Shown: positions 15,589 through 25,204 of the stretch, in pieces
How positions within the stretch are numbered: the stretch's first letter is position 1
Layout: every line of letters starts with the position of its first letter
From: Marinobacter lipolyticus
Lineage (GTDB): Bacteria; Pseudomonadota; Gammaproteobacteria; Pseudomonadales; Oleiphilaceae
Assembly (NCBI RefSeq): GCF_018424605.1
Contig: NZ_QTKT01000002.1
Span: forward strand, 186,001 to 250,000
Reading direction: 5' to 3'
Length of the DNA stretch: 64,000 nt
Notes under the pieces: model-generated
What the model saw: the letters and a program-made list of their open reading frames with translations, nothing else
The model's database searches: none
Told to the model about the DNA's origin: nothing
Made by a program: the position numbers and the translations under genes

Positions 15589-17400
15589 TTACTGCTCCGG
15601 GGTCAGTGACAGGTCAATGGTGTTGCCGGAGCCGGTGAGGAACTGGTTGAGTACATCGGTCAGCAGGCCGCACTTCTCAAGCGGAGGCAGGTCATACACG
15701 CCGCTGACGGTACCGCCGGTTGCCGGCGAGAAGTTGGTGCCATCGGGAGAGGTCAGCTGGATGTTGACCGGTTCAATCGTGCGGCAGTCGGCGCCGCCAC
15801 CCACGCGAATCGGCAGGCCAAACAGTTTCAGTTCCACTTTCGGCACTTTCACGTACAGGCGGGAGTTGGCGGTCAAGCGGCCGTTGATCAGTGTGCCGGT
15901 GGTGGGCTCCGCCTGCTCGAACTCAACATCGGCGTTGGCCTTGAGACGGCTGAACAACAGTTTGATCTCGAATTGCCCGCTAGTGGGCTCCACCTGCAAA
16001 TCTGCCTCGAAGGTGCCGCTGGACAGCTCCAGCAGGGTGGCAATGCTGCCATTCAACGGCAGGGTGCTGTCAGAGGACTTGATGTACGTGGACCCCTTTA
16101 AGCCAAGCAGCAGTTCCAGTACGTCGCTGGCGCCACTGTCTCCGCTGGCACTGAGTGCAACGGTGATCTCCGGACGCTCCGGATCGTCTGACCGGATCGT
16201 CAGCTCGGCGGTGCGGCTGCCTTCTGCGGCTGCGGTGAAGCTCAGCTCGACGGTGCAGCTCTGCTCGGGGGCAACCGTGGTGCAATCGTTGGTCTGCTGG
16301 AACTCACTCAATTCATCGCCGGCCAGGGTGATGCCGCTGATCAGCAGCGACTGGTTGCCAGCATTGCTGATGACCACCTGCTCGGTGGCGGATTCGCCAA
16401 TCAAGACGGTGCCAAGGTCGACGTTCTCGGCACTGACGGCGATTTCCGGTACCGGTGCCAGTACACTGCGGCCGCTCAGGGCCACGTCAACCTGCGGGTT
16501 GTCGGCGTCACTGGATTCAATGGTCAGTGTCGCACTCTGCTCACCTTCACCGCTGGGTACGTAGGTGACGGTCACGTCGCAACTTTGTTCCGGCGCCAGC
16601 GTGGTACAGCTACTGGTTTGCAGGAAGGCACTACTGTCTGGGCCGCTCAGGGAAATGTTGTTGATGCCGAGTGCGGCGTTACCGGTATTGGCAATCGTCA
16701 CGGTCTGCTCTTCGGTGAGACCGGCTTGCACATTACCGAAGGCAATCTCTTCCCGGTTCACGCTGATGCGTGGGGTTTCGACCTCGTCTTCAATCACCTG
16801 AATGGCTTGCAGCACGTTGTTCTGACCCGGGTTCTGGGTACAGTCCGAGGTGAACTGGCCGATCGGTGCGGGGGCGATGTCGCCATTGGCGGTGCGCGCA
16901 ATCATGTCGAGTGTCAGTCCACCGACGGTGATCAGGGCTTCCCCCACATCGTCGTTGTTGAAGGTGATGGCCGGCGAAACCCCTTCGGCGGGCACAGTGA
17001 ATTCGCCTGCGACCGAGGGAATGGGGGAGGGTGGAATGGTCAGTGGCACCGTCAGGTCGATCTCGCGGTTGGGCGTGATCACTATGGTCTGGTTGGTTGC
17101 CGTGCCCTCAATGGTTTCCGAACCCACCAGCTTGAGGCCGGTGCGGGAATCCTCGTTGACCACGGTCAGGGCCTCGATGGTGAATTCTGGCGTCGGGTCA
17201 CCGACGGTTTGCTGGGTTGGAATGTCTGCACTGATCTCGGCACGAATGGGCTGGTCGCCGATCAGGGGAAACGGGCAGGTGAATTCCAGTTCGAGGGATA
17301 CGGGTGCCGCCATGGCCTGGCTGCCGCCCGCCATCAACGCGGCAGCGGCGATCGCCGGGCCGAGCCTGCGGACTGTTGTATCAAGCTTCCTGAGTTTCAT
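15589..17400 (-). CDS. Secreted choice-of-anchor D / HYDIN-like repeat protein
   Basis: A 603-residue exported protein. After a signal peptide (AAAALMAGGSQAMAA) comes a domain opening with LEFTCPFPLIGDQPIRAEI, resembling the DUF6801-type module. Two Ig-like choice-of-anchor D/ASPM-SPD-2-hydin repeats follow at roughly residues 215-420, with parallel motifs such as FGNVQAGLTEEQTVTIAN and LGTVLIGESATEQVVISN, and then a C-terminal domain of unknown type. Paired cysteines (CTTLAPEQSC, CTTVAPEQSC) recur in each repeat. It is probably periplasmic or surface-associated. The start is ATG 17400 with GAGGA upstream. Confidence 0.7.
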   Translation of the reverse strand: MKLRKLDTTVRRLGPAIAAAALMAGGSQAMAAPVSLELEFTCPFPLIGDQPIRAEISADIPTQQTVGDPTPEFTIEALTVVNEDSRTGLKLVGSETIEGTATNQTIVITPNREIDLTVPLTIPPSPIPSVAGEFTVPAEGVSPAITFNNDDVGEALITVGGLTLDMIARTANGDIAPAPIGQFTSDCTQNPGQNNVLQAIQVIEDEVETPRISVNREEIAFGNVQAGLTEEQTVTIANTGNAALGINNISLSGPDSSAFLQTSSCTTLAPEQSCDVTVTYVPSGEGEQSATLTIESSDADNPQVDVALSGRSVLAPVPEIAVSAENVDLGTVLIGESATEQVVISNAGNQSLLISGITLAGDELSEFQQTNDCTTVAPEQSCTVELSFTAAAEGSRTAELTIRSDDPERPEITVALSASGDSGASDVLELLLGLKGSTYIKSSDSTLPLNGSIATLLELSSGTFEADLQVEPTSGQFEIKLLFSRLKANADVEFEQAEPTTGTLINGRLTANSRLYVKVPKVELKLFGLPIRVGGGADCRTIEPVNIQLTSPDGTNFSPATGGTVSGVYDLPPLEKCGLLTDVLNQFLTGSGNTIDLSLTPEQ

Positions 17401-17659
17401 GAGTTCGTCCTCTGTATGACTTAAGGCATTGTTGTTGTGGGTTGCAGAAAACACCGATGAGGACTGCTGTATCGGTCTTGCAAAAAAGTCCCTGGCCCAC
17501 ACGGGTTAAGAGAGTGCGGGTGGACTCTATTTGGCAGGGGATGGAGCAAGTGGGTCATTGCCGTCAGCGGCAAGGTTTTTGTTCAAAGCGGAAATCCGCT
17601 GTAAAGAATTCTGATTTCGTGACGTTCTTCAAACCAGGTGTGTCACCGCAGGCGGTGTA

Positions 17660-18682
17660 TTATTCGGAGGTGCGGCTTTGTCGGCGAACATCGCCAGGGG
17701 TCTGGCCGGTCCAGGCCCGGTAGGCCCGGGTAAACGCCGCCTGATCACTGAAGCCGAGTTTTTCGGCGATGGATTCCAGTGGCACGCTGGTGTCGGTCAG
17801 GTACAGCGTTGCAAAGTGTTCGCGAATGCGGTTTCGCAGTTGCCGGAACGAGGTGCCGGCAGACGACAGGTGCTGGCGCAATGAACGTGGGCTGATGTCG
17901 AGGCGTCGGGCGATGTTTTCGGTAGTGCAGGGTCGCCCGGGCTGGCTCATGATCATCTCCCGGACCTGCATCACCGTTTCATCCTGATGCTCCTTGTCTG
18001 GTCGGTGCTGGATACGGCTGCGGGCAAGCAGAAATTCGAGGCCAGAGTCATCGCTGCGAATGGGAGAACCGGACAGGGGCATAATGATTTCACAGCAGGG
18101 GGCATCGAACTGGAAGTCGCAATGCTCGGCCAGCAGATCCCACTGCTCCGCCCCGAGCTGTGACGAAAAGTCGAAATGAATGCTGAAGTGGCTGCATACC
18201 TGTGCGGATATGCGCTGGATGCTACCCATGTAAATTTTGGTCAGGCAGGGGCGCAGCTGTCCCAGTCCCCAGGTGTCTATCAGGCGGATACGGAAGGTGG
18301 ATCCGGTGGAGCTGAGTTCCATATCCATCAACGGCAATCCCACCCGCAGGTACTGTACAATCATGCCGATCAGGCGCCGCGGGTTCTCCTGGCCAAGTAC
18401 CGCGAAGCCCAGCAGGCCGTGGGCGGGCAGATCCAGTTGCTGGCCAAACTGGAACGCAGCGCGTTCGTCTCCCATCAGCCACTCGGCCTTTCCCAACAGG
18501 TCCATGACCTGTTTCATGGATAAACTGGTATCAGGGTGGCCAAGCTGCTCCTCGGAGATGTCGGTGTCCTGTAGAACAGCCTGACGCTTGACGCCCTTGG
18601 CTTCCATGAAACGGACGAAGCGGCGTGCGTAGCGCGCCGACATGATGGGAACTTCAAGCGCAATCGGACTGGAGGTTTCCAT
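17660..18682 (-). CDS. AraC-family regulator with Arabinose_bd-type N-terminal domain
   Basis: A 340-residue regulator with an N-terminal ligand/dimer domain of the kind found in OruR/ArgR-like AraC proteins (LGLLGFAVL-type motif read here as HGLLGFAVLGQ) and a C-terminal double helix-turn-helix at about 240-335 (IARRLDISPRSLRQHL and IAEKLGFSDQAAFTRAYRAWTGQTP). The target is unknown. The divergent neighbour is a methyltransferase; downstream on the same strand are the two large secreted proteins, separated by about 260 bases. Confidence 0.83.
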   Translation of the reverse strand: METSSPIALEVPIMSARYARRFVRFMEAKGVKRQAVLQDTDISEEQLGHPDTSLSMKQVMDLLGKAEWLMGDERAAFQFGQQLDLPAHGLLGFAVLGQENPRRLIGMIVQYLRVGLPLMDMELSSTGSTFRIRLIDTWGLGQLRPCLTKIYMGSIQRISAQVCSHFSIHFDFSSQLGAEQWDLLAEHCDFQFDAPCCEIIMPLSGSPIRSDDSGLEFLLARSRIQHRPDKEHQDETVMQVREMIMSQPGRPCTTENIARRLDISPRSLRQHLSSAGTSFRQLRNRIREHFATLYLTDTSVPLESIAEKLGFSDQAAFTRAYRAWTGQTPGDVRRQSRTSE

Positions 18683-18808
18683 GGATCTGTCCCTGAAAAA
18701 GGGGCCAGTATAGACAGCTGCCCGAGCGTTGGATTTTTGACTCGGTCACGGTTCATGGGCGTTGGCCGGATATGACAATGAAACTTTGTTCAGGTGTTGG
18801 GAGTGTTC

Positions 18809-19477
18809 GTGACGGCATCGTCAGATCCTGCTGAGGGTCAATCACTGCTATGCCCGGTCTGTCAGTCCGGCCTGCTGCAGTTTTTTCAGGAAGTGCGGGG
18901 TACGGTGTACCACCGGTGTTCTCTGTGTGAGGCCACGGTTATGGATTCCCGGCACTGGCTGACGGAGGCGCAGGAGCGTGACGTCTACGCCCTGCATGAC
19001 AATCATCCGGATGATCCGGGCTACCGTCGCTTTCTGTCGAAAGTGACCGCGCCCCTGTTGCGTCGTCTTGAGGCGGGTTCGTACGGGCTGGATTTCGGTT
19101 GTGGCCCGGGGCCGGCGCTGGCCGCTATGTTGGAAGATTCCGGGATGCACGTCAGTCTCTACGATCCGTTTTTCCATCCCGACCAGGCAACCCTGGCGCG
19201 CCGTTACGACTTTGTGACCTGCACCGAAGTAGTGGAGCACCTGCATCGCCCGGCAGACGTTTTCCGACAGTTGGACAGGCTGCTGAAACCCGGTGGCTGG
19301 CTGGCGGTGATGACGTGTTTCCAGACCGACGACAGCCGGTTTGCCAACTGGCATTACCGTCGGGATCCGACCCACGTGGTGTTCTACCGGGAAACCACGT
19401 TGGCCTGGCTGGCGTCAGCGTATGGCTGGGATCTGGAAGTGCCGGCGAAAGATGTCGCGTTGTTTCGCAAGCTCTGA
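18809..19477 (+). CDS. Zinc-ribbon class I SAM-dependent methyltransferase
   Basis: A 222-residue protein with an N-terminal four-cysteine zinc ribbon (CPVC and CSLC, about residues 13-35) and a Rossmann methyltransferase domain with motif I LDFGCGPGPALA and the later TEVVEHLHRPADVF and LKPGGWLAVMT. The substrate is unknown. Related proteins are annotated only as class I methyltransferases. The start is GTG 18809, 5 bases after GGGAG; two other GTG codons lie just upstream in frame. Confidence 0.78.
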   Translation: MTASSDPAEGQSLLCPVCQSGLLQFFQEVRGTVYHRCSLCEATVMDSRHWLTEAQERDVYALHDNHPDDPGYRRFLSKVTAPLLRRLEAGSYGLDFGCGPGPALAAMLEDSGMHVSLYDPFFHPDQATLARRYDFVTCTEVVEHLHRPADVFRQLDRLLKPGGWLAVMTCFQTDDSRFANWHYRRDPTHVVFYRETTLAWLASAYGWDLEVPAKDVALFRKL

Positions 19478-19484
19478 GCGGGTA

Positions 19485-20486
19485 TCACTGAGGCGATTGC
19501 GGGCACTGGACGGGCGGGCACTGGTTGTTTGTCTGCGCAGATCCGACGGGCGTTTTCTCGGCAACTGGCTCGAAACGCTCCGGAGCGAGCTCGGCAGCAC
19601 AGGAGGCGGCCTCGCTGGCTGCAACGGGGCAGCCCGCCTTGACGAGAGCCTGGGACAGATTGTGCCAACCCGGTGCCAGCGCTGGGAAGCGTTCCGTCAG
19701 TCTCCGGTAATGGGTCACGGCCTCGTCCCAGTCAGAGCGACCATAGGCAATATTGCCCTGGCCCAGGATGGCGGCTGGTTGCCCGGGCCAGGCGGCTTCC
19801 GCGGTCTGATAGGCCGTCATGGCGGTGAGGGTGCGCCCGGTGCTTTCCAGGTCGTTCGCCGCCATCAGGTAGTTGATGGCTTCCGCCGTTGCGGGTAGCT
19901 GGTCGGGTTTGACCATGATCGCAGCCCAGTTGTCGGCGCGGTTCCAGGTGGCCATGAACACTTCCAGACTTTCTTCGTGGCGTTCACGGGTGTCCGTATG
20001 AAGAATGATGTTTCGCTGTGCCTGATCAAAGCCGATCACCACCGCAAAATGCCATTGTGGCCACCAGCTTAAACCCAGGTTCTGCATCACCAGCACGGGG
20101 TTGCCGGCGGCCACTTCCGACAACAGCGCGGTCAGCGTGCCATCGAGCTCATAAACCAGAACGCCGTGGCTGCGGGCGCCGGCCACCAGTTCCACTCGCA
20201 GGCTGCCTTCGCGACCGGGCAAGTAGACCAGTTCCCTGAGCACGTCAGGGTCGGTATTGAATCCCCGGGTGTTAAGCATCATGGCCAGCGACGCCGGGCC
20301 GCACTGGTATTCTTCCTGAGGGTAGAAAGGTACGGAATCCAGCACGAGGCGCCGATGGATATCAGCCTGACTGCCGTTCACCGACTCTTCCGGCCACTGG
20401 GGCCGGCTTGCGCAGCCGGCCAGAACCGCCATCAGCACAAGGCTGATAACGGCTCTGGACAGGTTGGAGCGTTGCTGAGTATTCAC
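19485..20486 (-). CDS. PA2778-type lipoprotein, C39-like cysteine peptidase with TPR repeats
   Basis: A 333-residue lipoprotein with lipobox LAGC (Cys25), a C39-like peptidase domain at about 45-190 and TPR-like helices at about 200-290 (YLMAANDLESTGRTLTAMTAY and GNIAYGRSDWDEAVTHYRRL). The catalytic residues are Cys62 in YQCGPASLAM, the His of QWHFAVVIG and an Asp in HTDTRE. The family is named for P. aeruginosa PA2778 and is nearly always next to a PA2779-like gene, as here. C39 peptidases usually cut double-glycine leaders, but the substrate is unknown. Confidence 0.83.
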   Translation of the reverse strand: MNTQQRSNLSRAVISLVLMAVLAGCASRPQWPEESVNGSQADIHRRLVLDSVPFYPQEEYQCGPASLAMMLNTRGFNTDPDVLRELVYLPGREGSLRVELVAGARSHGVLVYELDGTLTALLSEVAAGNPVLVMQNLGLSWWPQWHFAVVIGFDQAQRNIILHTDTRERHEESLEVFMATWNRADNWAAIMVKPDQLPATAEAINYLMAANDLESTGRTLTAMTAYQTAEAAWPGQPAAILGQGNIAYGRSDWDEAVTHYRRLTERFPALAPGWHNLSQALVKAGCPVAASEAASCAAELAPERFEPVAEKTPVGSAQTNNQCPPVQCPQSPQ

Positions 20487-20516
20487 AGGTTTTCGGCGTT
20501 AAAGCTAGCCGTGGGC

Positions 20517-20918
20517 TCAGCGAATACAGTTGATGAAGGGGAAGATGTTGGTCGCACAGAGCATGTCCGTGATGATGAAGACCAGCAGGAACAGCACGAT
20601 GATGCCAACGACACCTTCGCCGACTTCGGCCTGTGCCAGCTGCTGTTCGAATTCTGCCAGCTCCGCCGGCGTCAGGTTCTGGATGCGTTCCTCAACCACG
20701 TCCTGACTTACGCCCATGTCCGCCAGTTTGTCTTTGACCTCTTGCTGCTCAAGCATATTGAGAAGCGATTCGCGGTCAATGTCGGCGCGTTGTTCCGTCA
20801 GCAGTTCTCCGGTGCCAATCACGTCCGCAGTCGCAGCGGAGGACCAAACGGTGGTCATGGCCATGAGGATGGCGAGAAAGAACGACACATGTCTCAGGTT
20901 TTTGCGAATTGTCTGCAT
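20517..20918 (-). CDS. PA2779-type small membrane protein
   Basis: A 133-residue protein with an N-terminal signal-like helix (FFLAILMAMTTVWSSAATA), a central helical region (RESLLNMLEQQEVKDKLADMGV and ERIQNLTPAELAEFEQQL) and a C-terminal transmembrane helix (GIIVLFLLVFIITDMLC). It matches the PA2779 family, conserved next to the PA2778-type peptidase. It is likely a partner or substrate of that peptidase in the envelope. The start is ATG 20918, after AGGAG; a longer frame extends upstream without support. Confidence 0.8.
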   Translation of the reverse strand: MQTIRKNLRHVSFFLAILMAMTTVWSSAATADVIGTGELLTEQRADIDRESLLNMLEQQEVKDKLADMGVSQDVVEERIQNLTPAELAEFEQQLAQAEVGEGVVGIIVLFLLVFIITDMLCATNIFPFINCIR

Positions 20919-21099
20919 CCCTAACTCCTGTTCTTTTTTGGTTATTGACCGCTTTCTAAGATAGAGCAGTTCGCTCTTTGAAGGCAACTTATTGAGTATA
21001 CAGGCACTTAGCTGATCTGGCCTGGACGCAGTGGCGTCGGGGACTGCCGCCTGCGTTACCATTTGTTCAGCAAGCTGCCTCCCCCATTCAGGTATGGGA

Positions 21100-22554
21100 T
21101 CAGAACGTGGACATTCCGCTGGCCTCCATCAGGCGGTATTGCCAGTACTTGAGTCGGGATTCGTCTGCCCAGGCCTCATAGGGAAGACTCATGACCGGAA
21201 CGGAGCCGGGGCCCTGTTGCCAGTGTGTCTCGAAAAAATCGATCGCCTGGCGCGCCACGACCGAAACCGCCGACGTCCGCAAGTGCACGTTGGTTTCCAG
21301 GTTCAGGTTGTCCAGATTGCGGCGGGTGAAATTGGCCGAGCCCAGCAGGACGTCTGCAGCGCCCGCGCTGCTTTGCCTGATCAGTAGTTTGCTGTGACAT
21401 TGTTCGCCACGGGTGTTACACCAGCGCACCGGAATGCCGGCGCCGTTGAGTTCCATGGCAACCTGACGGTTGGGGATGCCGTTCTTGTCCCGGCCAAAGG
21501 CATCGTTGTTGGCATCCAGCAGCATGCGGATGAGCGCGCCGCGGTTGTGGGCGTCGACCAGCGCCCGGACAATCCGGCGGTGAGACAGATAGAAGACAGC
21601 CAGATCAATGCGGTCGCCGCTGCTGGCGGACTCGATAATGCCCAGTGCGCTTGCCAGAATGGCCGCTTCCGTGACCACCTGAATGGTTCCCGCCGGCGCT
21701 GGCATGGCACCGTTAGCAGCCTCGCGGCGGATCTCGGCAATGATGCCGTCGAGGTAGGGCAGGCCAGCTCCGGACAGCGCGAGCACCGCCTGCTCACTTT
21801 CGAGCAGGTCCGCCACCGCCAGGCCGCTGAAACTCAGGCCGATGTTGCTGTGGCGGCTGCTGCCGTCGTGGGGGTTGGCAGAGGTGACCAGTCCGCGAAT
21901 GTCATCGCCGGCATCGCTCACCAGCAGTTTGCGGTGATTGGCTTTGAAGTTGGGAAGCGCAAGGTAGCTTCGGAGGGTTACCGGGTTGCCTTGCAGGGCG
22001 TTCGGCAGCCAGCCGGAATCCGCTGAATTGCCGAGCCAACGGCAGCAAACCCGCCATAGTGCGGACCAGGTAGGGTTGCTGTCCCGCAGCTTGCTCAGAT
22101 TGGTTTCCACCACCGTTATACCGGCCTCTTTCAAAGCCTCGAACCAGGGTGAGCGGGTACCTCCGTAGAAAGTGTTGATGGGGTCGGAGATGACGACGAT
22201 GCGTATGTCCGGAACCGTCTGCCGGCGCTGAATCAATGCCTCGGTGAGCTGCCGGGCCAGGGGGCGGTAACCGGTGGCGCCTTCGGGCTTGCTGTCGTTG
22301 AACAGGAACATGTCCACCAGAATAAAGCGCTCGGCGTTGGCGATCTGGCGAAGAACTTCATCGAAAATAGCGTGATCAAGCCGGGTGCTGCCATCACCGT
22401 TGTGCACTGTGACGTCCGTCAGCAGCCTTGCATCCCTGAGCGGTACTTCAGAGCCTCGATAGCCGATGCCCTCGGGCAACGGTTTCCATACGTGATAAAG
22501 GCCGGTTCCGGCCACAAGCAGGATCAAGGCGGCAATCACAAACTTCACTGTCAT
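21100..22554 (-). CDS. Phospholipase D-family protein, membrane anchored
   Basis: A 484-residue protein with an N-terminal transmembrane segment (4-20) and two PLD/HKD-type motifs: His207-Lys209-Asp214 (NHRKLLVSD) and His387-Lys389 (CHSKLLIRQ), each followed by the usual SANP/SANFT. The second motif has Gln at the position of the usual Asp. It is likely a phospholipase D or cardiolipin-synthase-like enzyme acting at the periplasmic face; the exact reaction is not evident. The start is ATG 22554, with AGGAAG upstream. Confidence 0.82.
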   Translation of the reverse strand: MTVKFVIAALILLVAGTGLYHVWKPLPEGIGYRGSEVPLRDARLLTDVTVHNGDGSTRLDHAIFDEVLRQIANAERFILVDMFLFNDSKPEGATGYRPLARQLTEALIQRRQTVPDIRIVVISDPINTFYGGTRSPWFEALKEAGITVVETNLSKLRDSNPTWSALWRVCCRWLGNSADSGWLPNALQGNPVTLRSYLALPNFKANHRKLLVSDAGDDIRGLVTSANPHDGSSRHSNIGLSFSGLAVADLLESEQAVLALSGAGLPYLDGIIAEIRREAANGAMPAPAGTIQVVTEAAILASALGIIESASSGDRIDLAVFYLSHRRIVRALVDAHNRGALIRMLLDANNDAFGRDKNGIPNRQVAMELNGAGIPVRWCNTRGEQCHSKLLIRQSSAGAADVLLGSANFTRRNLDNLNLETNVHLRTSAVSVVARQAIDFFETHWQQGPGSVPVMSLPYEAWADESRLKYWQYRLMEASGMSTF

Positions 22555-22760
22555 GGGCAGGCTTCCTGGCTGCTGAGTCAAATCCCCGCCGACTATACTG
22601 CACCGGGCGGCTGTTCGTCTTTCTCCCGTCGCAGGCGCGGGCTCCGTGGCGCGTGATGCCGGTCCCAGGTAAACAAACACTTACAAAAAACTGCCCTTTG
22701 GCCTCTATCGCGGGCCGTGCGGTGTTTCTACACTTGGTGGATCAATCAGTTACGAAAATA

Positions 22761-24422
22761 ATGCCCGTGAACGCAATTGCTTACCTAGGTTCCCGCTGTT
22801 TCAGTCTCCGTGTGTTGTTGGTGTTGCTGGCCCTGACATTCGCCGTGGCGGGCGATCATCTGCCGTTGCTTGGCTGGGCCGATCGGGTGCTGTTTGGCTT
22901 GCTTGGCAACTCACCCGCCACGGATTTGGGCCTGATGCAGGATCTGCGACCCGAAGCTTTCGATCTTGCCCTGGCGCAGCGGGGTCTGGTGGAGCCTCAC
23001 TGGACAGCGCTGGCGGTGCGCGCGGGCTTAATGGCTGCGGCGCTGTATCTGGTGCTGGCCGTTCCGGCCATGGGTGCTGCCGTGGCGCTTCCGGTAACGC
23101 TGCTGATTGCCGGCACCCTGGTGGTGATGCAGGCCGCGTTCATGTTTTACCGCAGTGCCTGGCTGCCGCTGGGCGAAGTGGTTCTGCTCCTGCTGGGCGG
23201 ATTTGTGATCATGCTTTTCTGGCTGCAGCCTCACCGGGAACTGCGGGCACTGACGGACAATGTCCGGGCGGCCCGCGTCCGGCTGGGCACTGTCCTGCTT
23301 CAGCAGGGCAATACCGATGAGGCGCTGACGGCGCTGGAGGGCTGTCCGCTCTCGGCGGAACGGCTGGAACTGCAGTACGAGATTGCGCTGCAGCAGGAAC
23401 GCAAACGGCATTACGACAAGGCCGCAGAGTCGTACAGGGGCATACTGCAGCACCGCAAGGCGTTCCGGGATGCAAGGGAGCGTCTGGCAGCGCTGGATAG
23501 CCTGCAGGTTGGAGGCGGTGGCAGCGGCGCGGGCCAATTCGACAGTACCCGCACCCTGGTCATGCCCGAGAGCGCGGTCAGCCGTCCGACCCTCGGCCGA
23601 TACGAAGTGGAGCGGGAGATCGGCCGTGGTGCCATGGGCGTGGTGTATCTCGGGCAGGATCCCCGCATTGCCCGCACGGTCGCCATCAAGACCCTCAGTT
23701 ATCAGGCGTTCGAAGACACGGAACTGGAGGATCTCAAAGCGCGGTTTTTCCGGGAGGCGGAAGCCGCGGGGCGACTGAATCATCCCGCTATTGTGACCGT
23801 GTATGACGTGGGCGAGGAAGCCGACCTGGCTTACATTGCCATGGATTATGCGCGGGGCCGTCCATTGAGCGAATTTGGCCGCGCCGGGCGGTTGCTGCCG
23901 CTGCCCACGGTGTTGGATATCGTGGCTCAGGTGGCCGAGGCGCTGGAGTATGCCCATAGACAGAAGATCGTCCACCGGGATATCAAGCCCGGCAACATTA
24001 TCTTTAATCCCGACAGCGGTGAGGTGAAGATTACCGATTTCGGTATCGCCAAGATCGCTGACGATTCACGCACCCGAACCGGCAGCGTGATGGGCAGCCC
24101 CCTGTATATGTCGCCCGAGCAGTTGAAAGGGCAGAAGGTGACGGGTGCCTCGGATATCTACAGTCTCGGTGTGACGCTGTATCGTCTGGTCAGCGGCGAA
24201 ACACCCTATCAGGGCGACACCCTCGCCAATCTGACCTACCAGATTCTCAACAAGCGTCCGCGCAGTGTGCGGGAATTCAGCCCTGATCTGCCCAACGGTG
24301 TTGTGCGGTTGATCAACAAGGCAATTCAGCGCGAGCCGGACAAGCGTTTCACCAGCGCCGGCACTATGGCCGAAGCCGTGCGCAGGCTGGCGCTGCGGGA
24401 AGTTGGGGAGGGCGTGTCGTGA
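22761..24422 (+). CDS. Membrane Ser/Thr protein kinase (Hanks type)
   Basis: A 553-residue kinase. The N-terminal third has four or so hydrophobic segments (about 18-35, 80-128, 137-155), then TPR-like helices (about 165-245), then a full Hanks kinase domain at about 279-545: glycine loop GRGAMGVVY, Lys310 (VAIK), HRD 405-407, DFG 426-428 and SPEQ. All catalytic residues are present. The gene is followed, with overlap, by a PP2C phosphatase and an FHA-domain gene, forming a reversible phosphorylation cassette. The start is ATG 22761, without a strong ribosome site; an upstream GTG at 22653 is an alternative. Confidence 0.87.
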   Translation: MPVNAIAYLGSRCFSLRVLLVLLALTFAVAGDHLPLLGWADRVLFGLLGNSPATDLGLMQDLRPEAFDLALAQRGLVEPHWTALAVRAGLMAAALYLVLAVPAMGAAVALPVTLLIAGTLVVMQAAFMFYRSAWLPLGEVVLLLLGGFVIMLFWLQPHRELRALTDNVRAARVRLGTVLLQQGNTDEALTALEGCPLSAERLELQYEIALQQERKRHYDKAAESYRGILQHRKAFRDARERLAALDSLQVGGGGSGAGQFDSTRTLVMPESAVSRPTLGRYEVEREIGRGAMGVVYLGQDPRIARTVAIKTLSYQAFEDTELEDLKARFFREAEAAGRLNHPAIVTVYDVGEEADLAYIAMDYARGRPLSEFGRAGRLLPLPTVLDIVAQVAEALEYAHRQKIVHRDIKPGNIIFNPDSGEVKITDFGIAKIADDSRTRTGSVMGSPLYMSPEQLKGQKVTGASDIYSLGVTLYRLVSGETPYQGDTLANLTYQILNKRPRSVREFSPDLPNGVVRLINKAIQREPDKRFTSAGTMAEAVRRLALREVGEGVS

Positions 24423-25177
24423 CCCGCTACGATATTTCCGGCCTCACCGACGTCGGGGCCGTACGCCGCTCTAACCAGGATGTGGTGGCCTGGCGCGTGA
24501 GCGATGATGGCCGCCAGGCGTTACTGCTGGTTGCCGATGGCATGGGGGGGTATCAGGGGGGCGAGGTCGCCAGCAGCCTGGCGGTGGAGTCGGTGCTGGA
24601 GGCGATGGTTCCGCGCCTTGACGAACCCGCGTGGGGGCAGTCGGACGAAGAGGTCGTTCAGGCCGTGTTGCAGAACGCCATCTCTCAGGCCAATGCCCGC
24701 ATTGTTGCCGGACGCGGCGATAATGCCGCCCTCGACAAGATGGGCACCACCCTGGTGATGGCCTGGGTGATCGACGGCTATGCCTACATTGCGCACGTCG
24801 GAGATTCCCGGTGCTACCTGCTCCGTGATGACGATGCGGTGTGTCTGACCCGTGATGACACGGTGGTTCAGAACATGCTGGAAGATGGCAGCATCACCGC
24901 CGCGGATGTTCTCAACGTACCTTTCCGGAATGTACTGACCAAGGCGCTCGGAGCGACGGAAAGGGTGGAAACCAGCCACTGCTCGGTGGCACTGGGCAAG
25001 GGCGACCGCTTGTTGCTGTGCAGCGATGGGCTGACCAACGCTGTGCCGGACGATCAATGGCAGGCGGTTCTGGCAAGCACCCCGTGCATGGAGAGCGCAG
25101 CCGAGGCACTGATAGACGCGAGCCTGGACCGACAGGCCGCGGACAACGTGTCGGTGGTGATCATGGCTTTGTTTTAA
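24419..25177 (+). CDS. PP2C-family Ser/Thr protein phosphatase
   Basis: A 252-residue PPM/PP2C phosphatase with the expected motifs RRSNQD (about 16-21), VADGMGGYQGG (about 38-48), HVGDSRCYLL, LCSDGLT and ADNVSVV, covering the metal-binding aspartates. It should reverse phosphorylation by the adjacent kinase. The GTG start overlaps the kinase stop (GTGA), so translation is coupled. Confidence 0.92.
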   Translation: MTRYDISGLTDVGAVRRSNQDVVAWRVSDDGRQALLLVADGMGGYQGGEVASSLAVESVLEAMVPRLDEPAWGQSDEEVVQAVLQNAISQANARIVAGRGDNAALDKMGTTLVMAWVIDGYAYIAHVGDSRCYLLRDDDAVCLTRDDTVVQNMLEDGSITAADVLNVPFRNVLTKALGATERVETSHCSVALGKGDRLLLCSDGLTNAVPDDQWQAVLASTPCMESAAEALIDASLDRQAADNVSVVIMALF

Positions 25178-25204
25178 AAACCTGTTTTAGTCGAGGAGCC
25201 GGAT

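Noticed and set aside
17401..17659. Longest apparently gene-free stretch, with a 93-codon plus-strand open frame across it
   Set aside because: The frame has no recognisable protein features and runs into the AraC gene on the other strand; the stretch is best read as the promoter region of the HYDIN-repeat gene.
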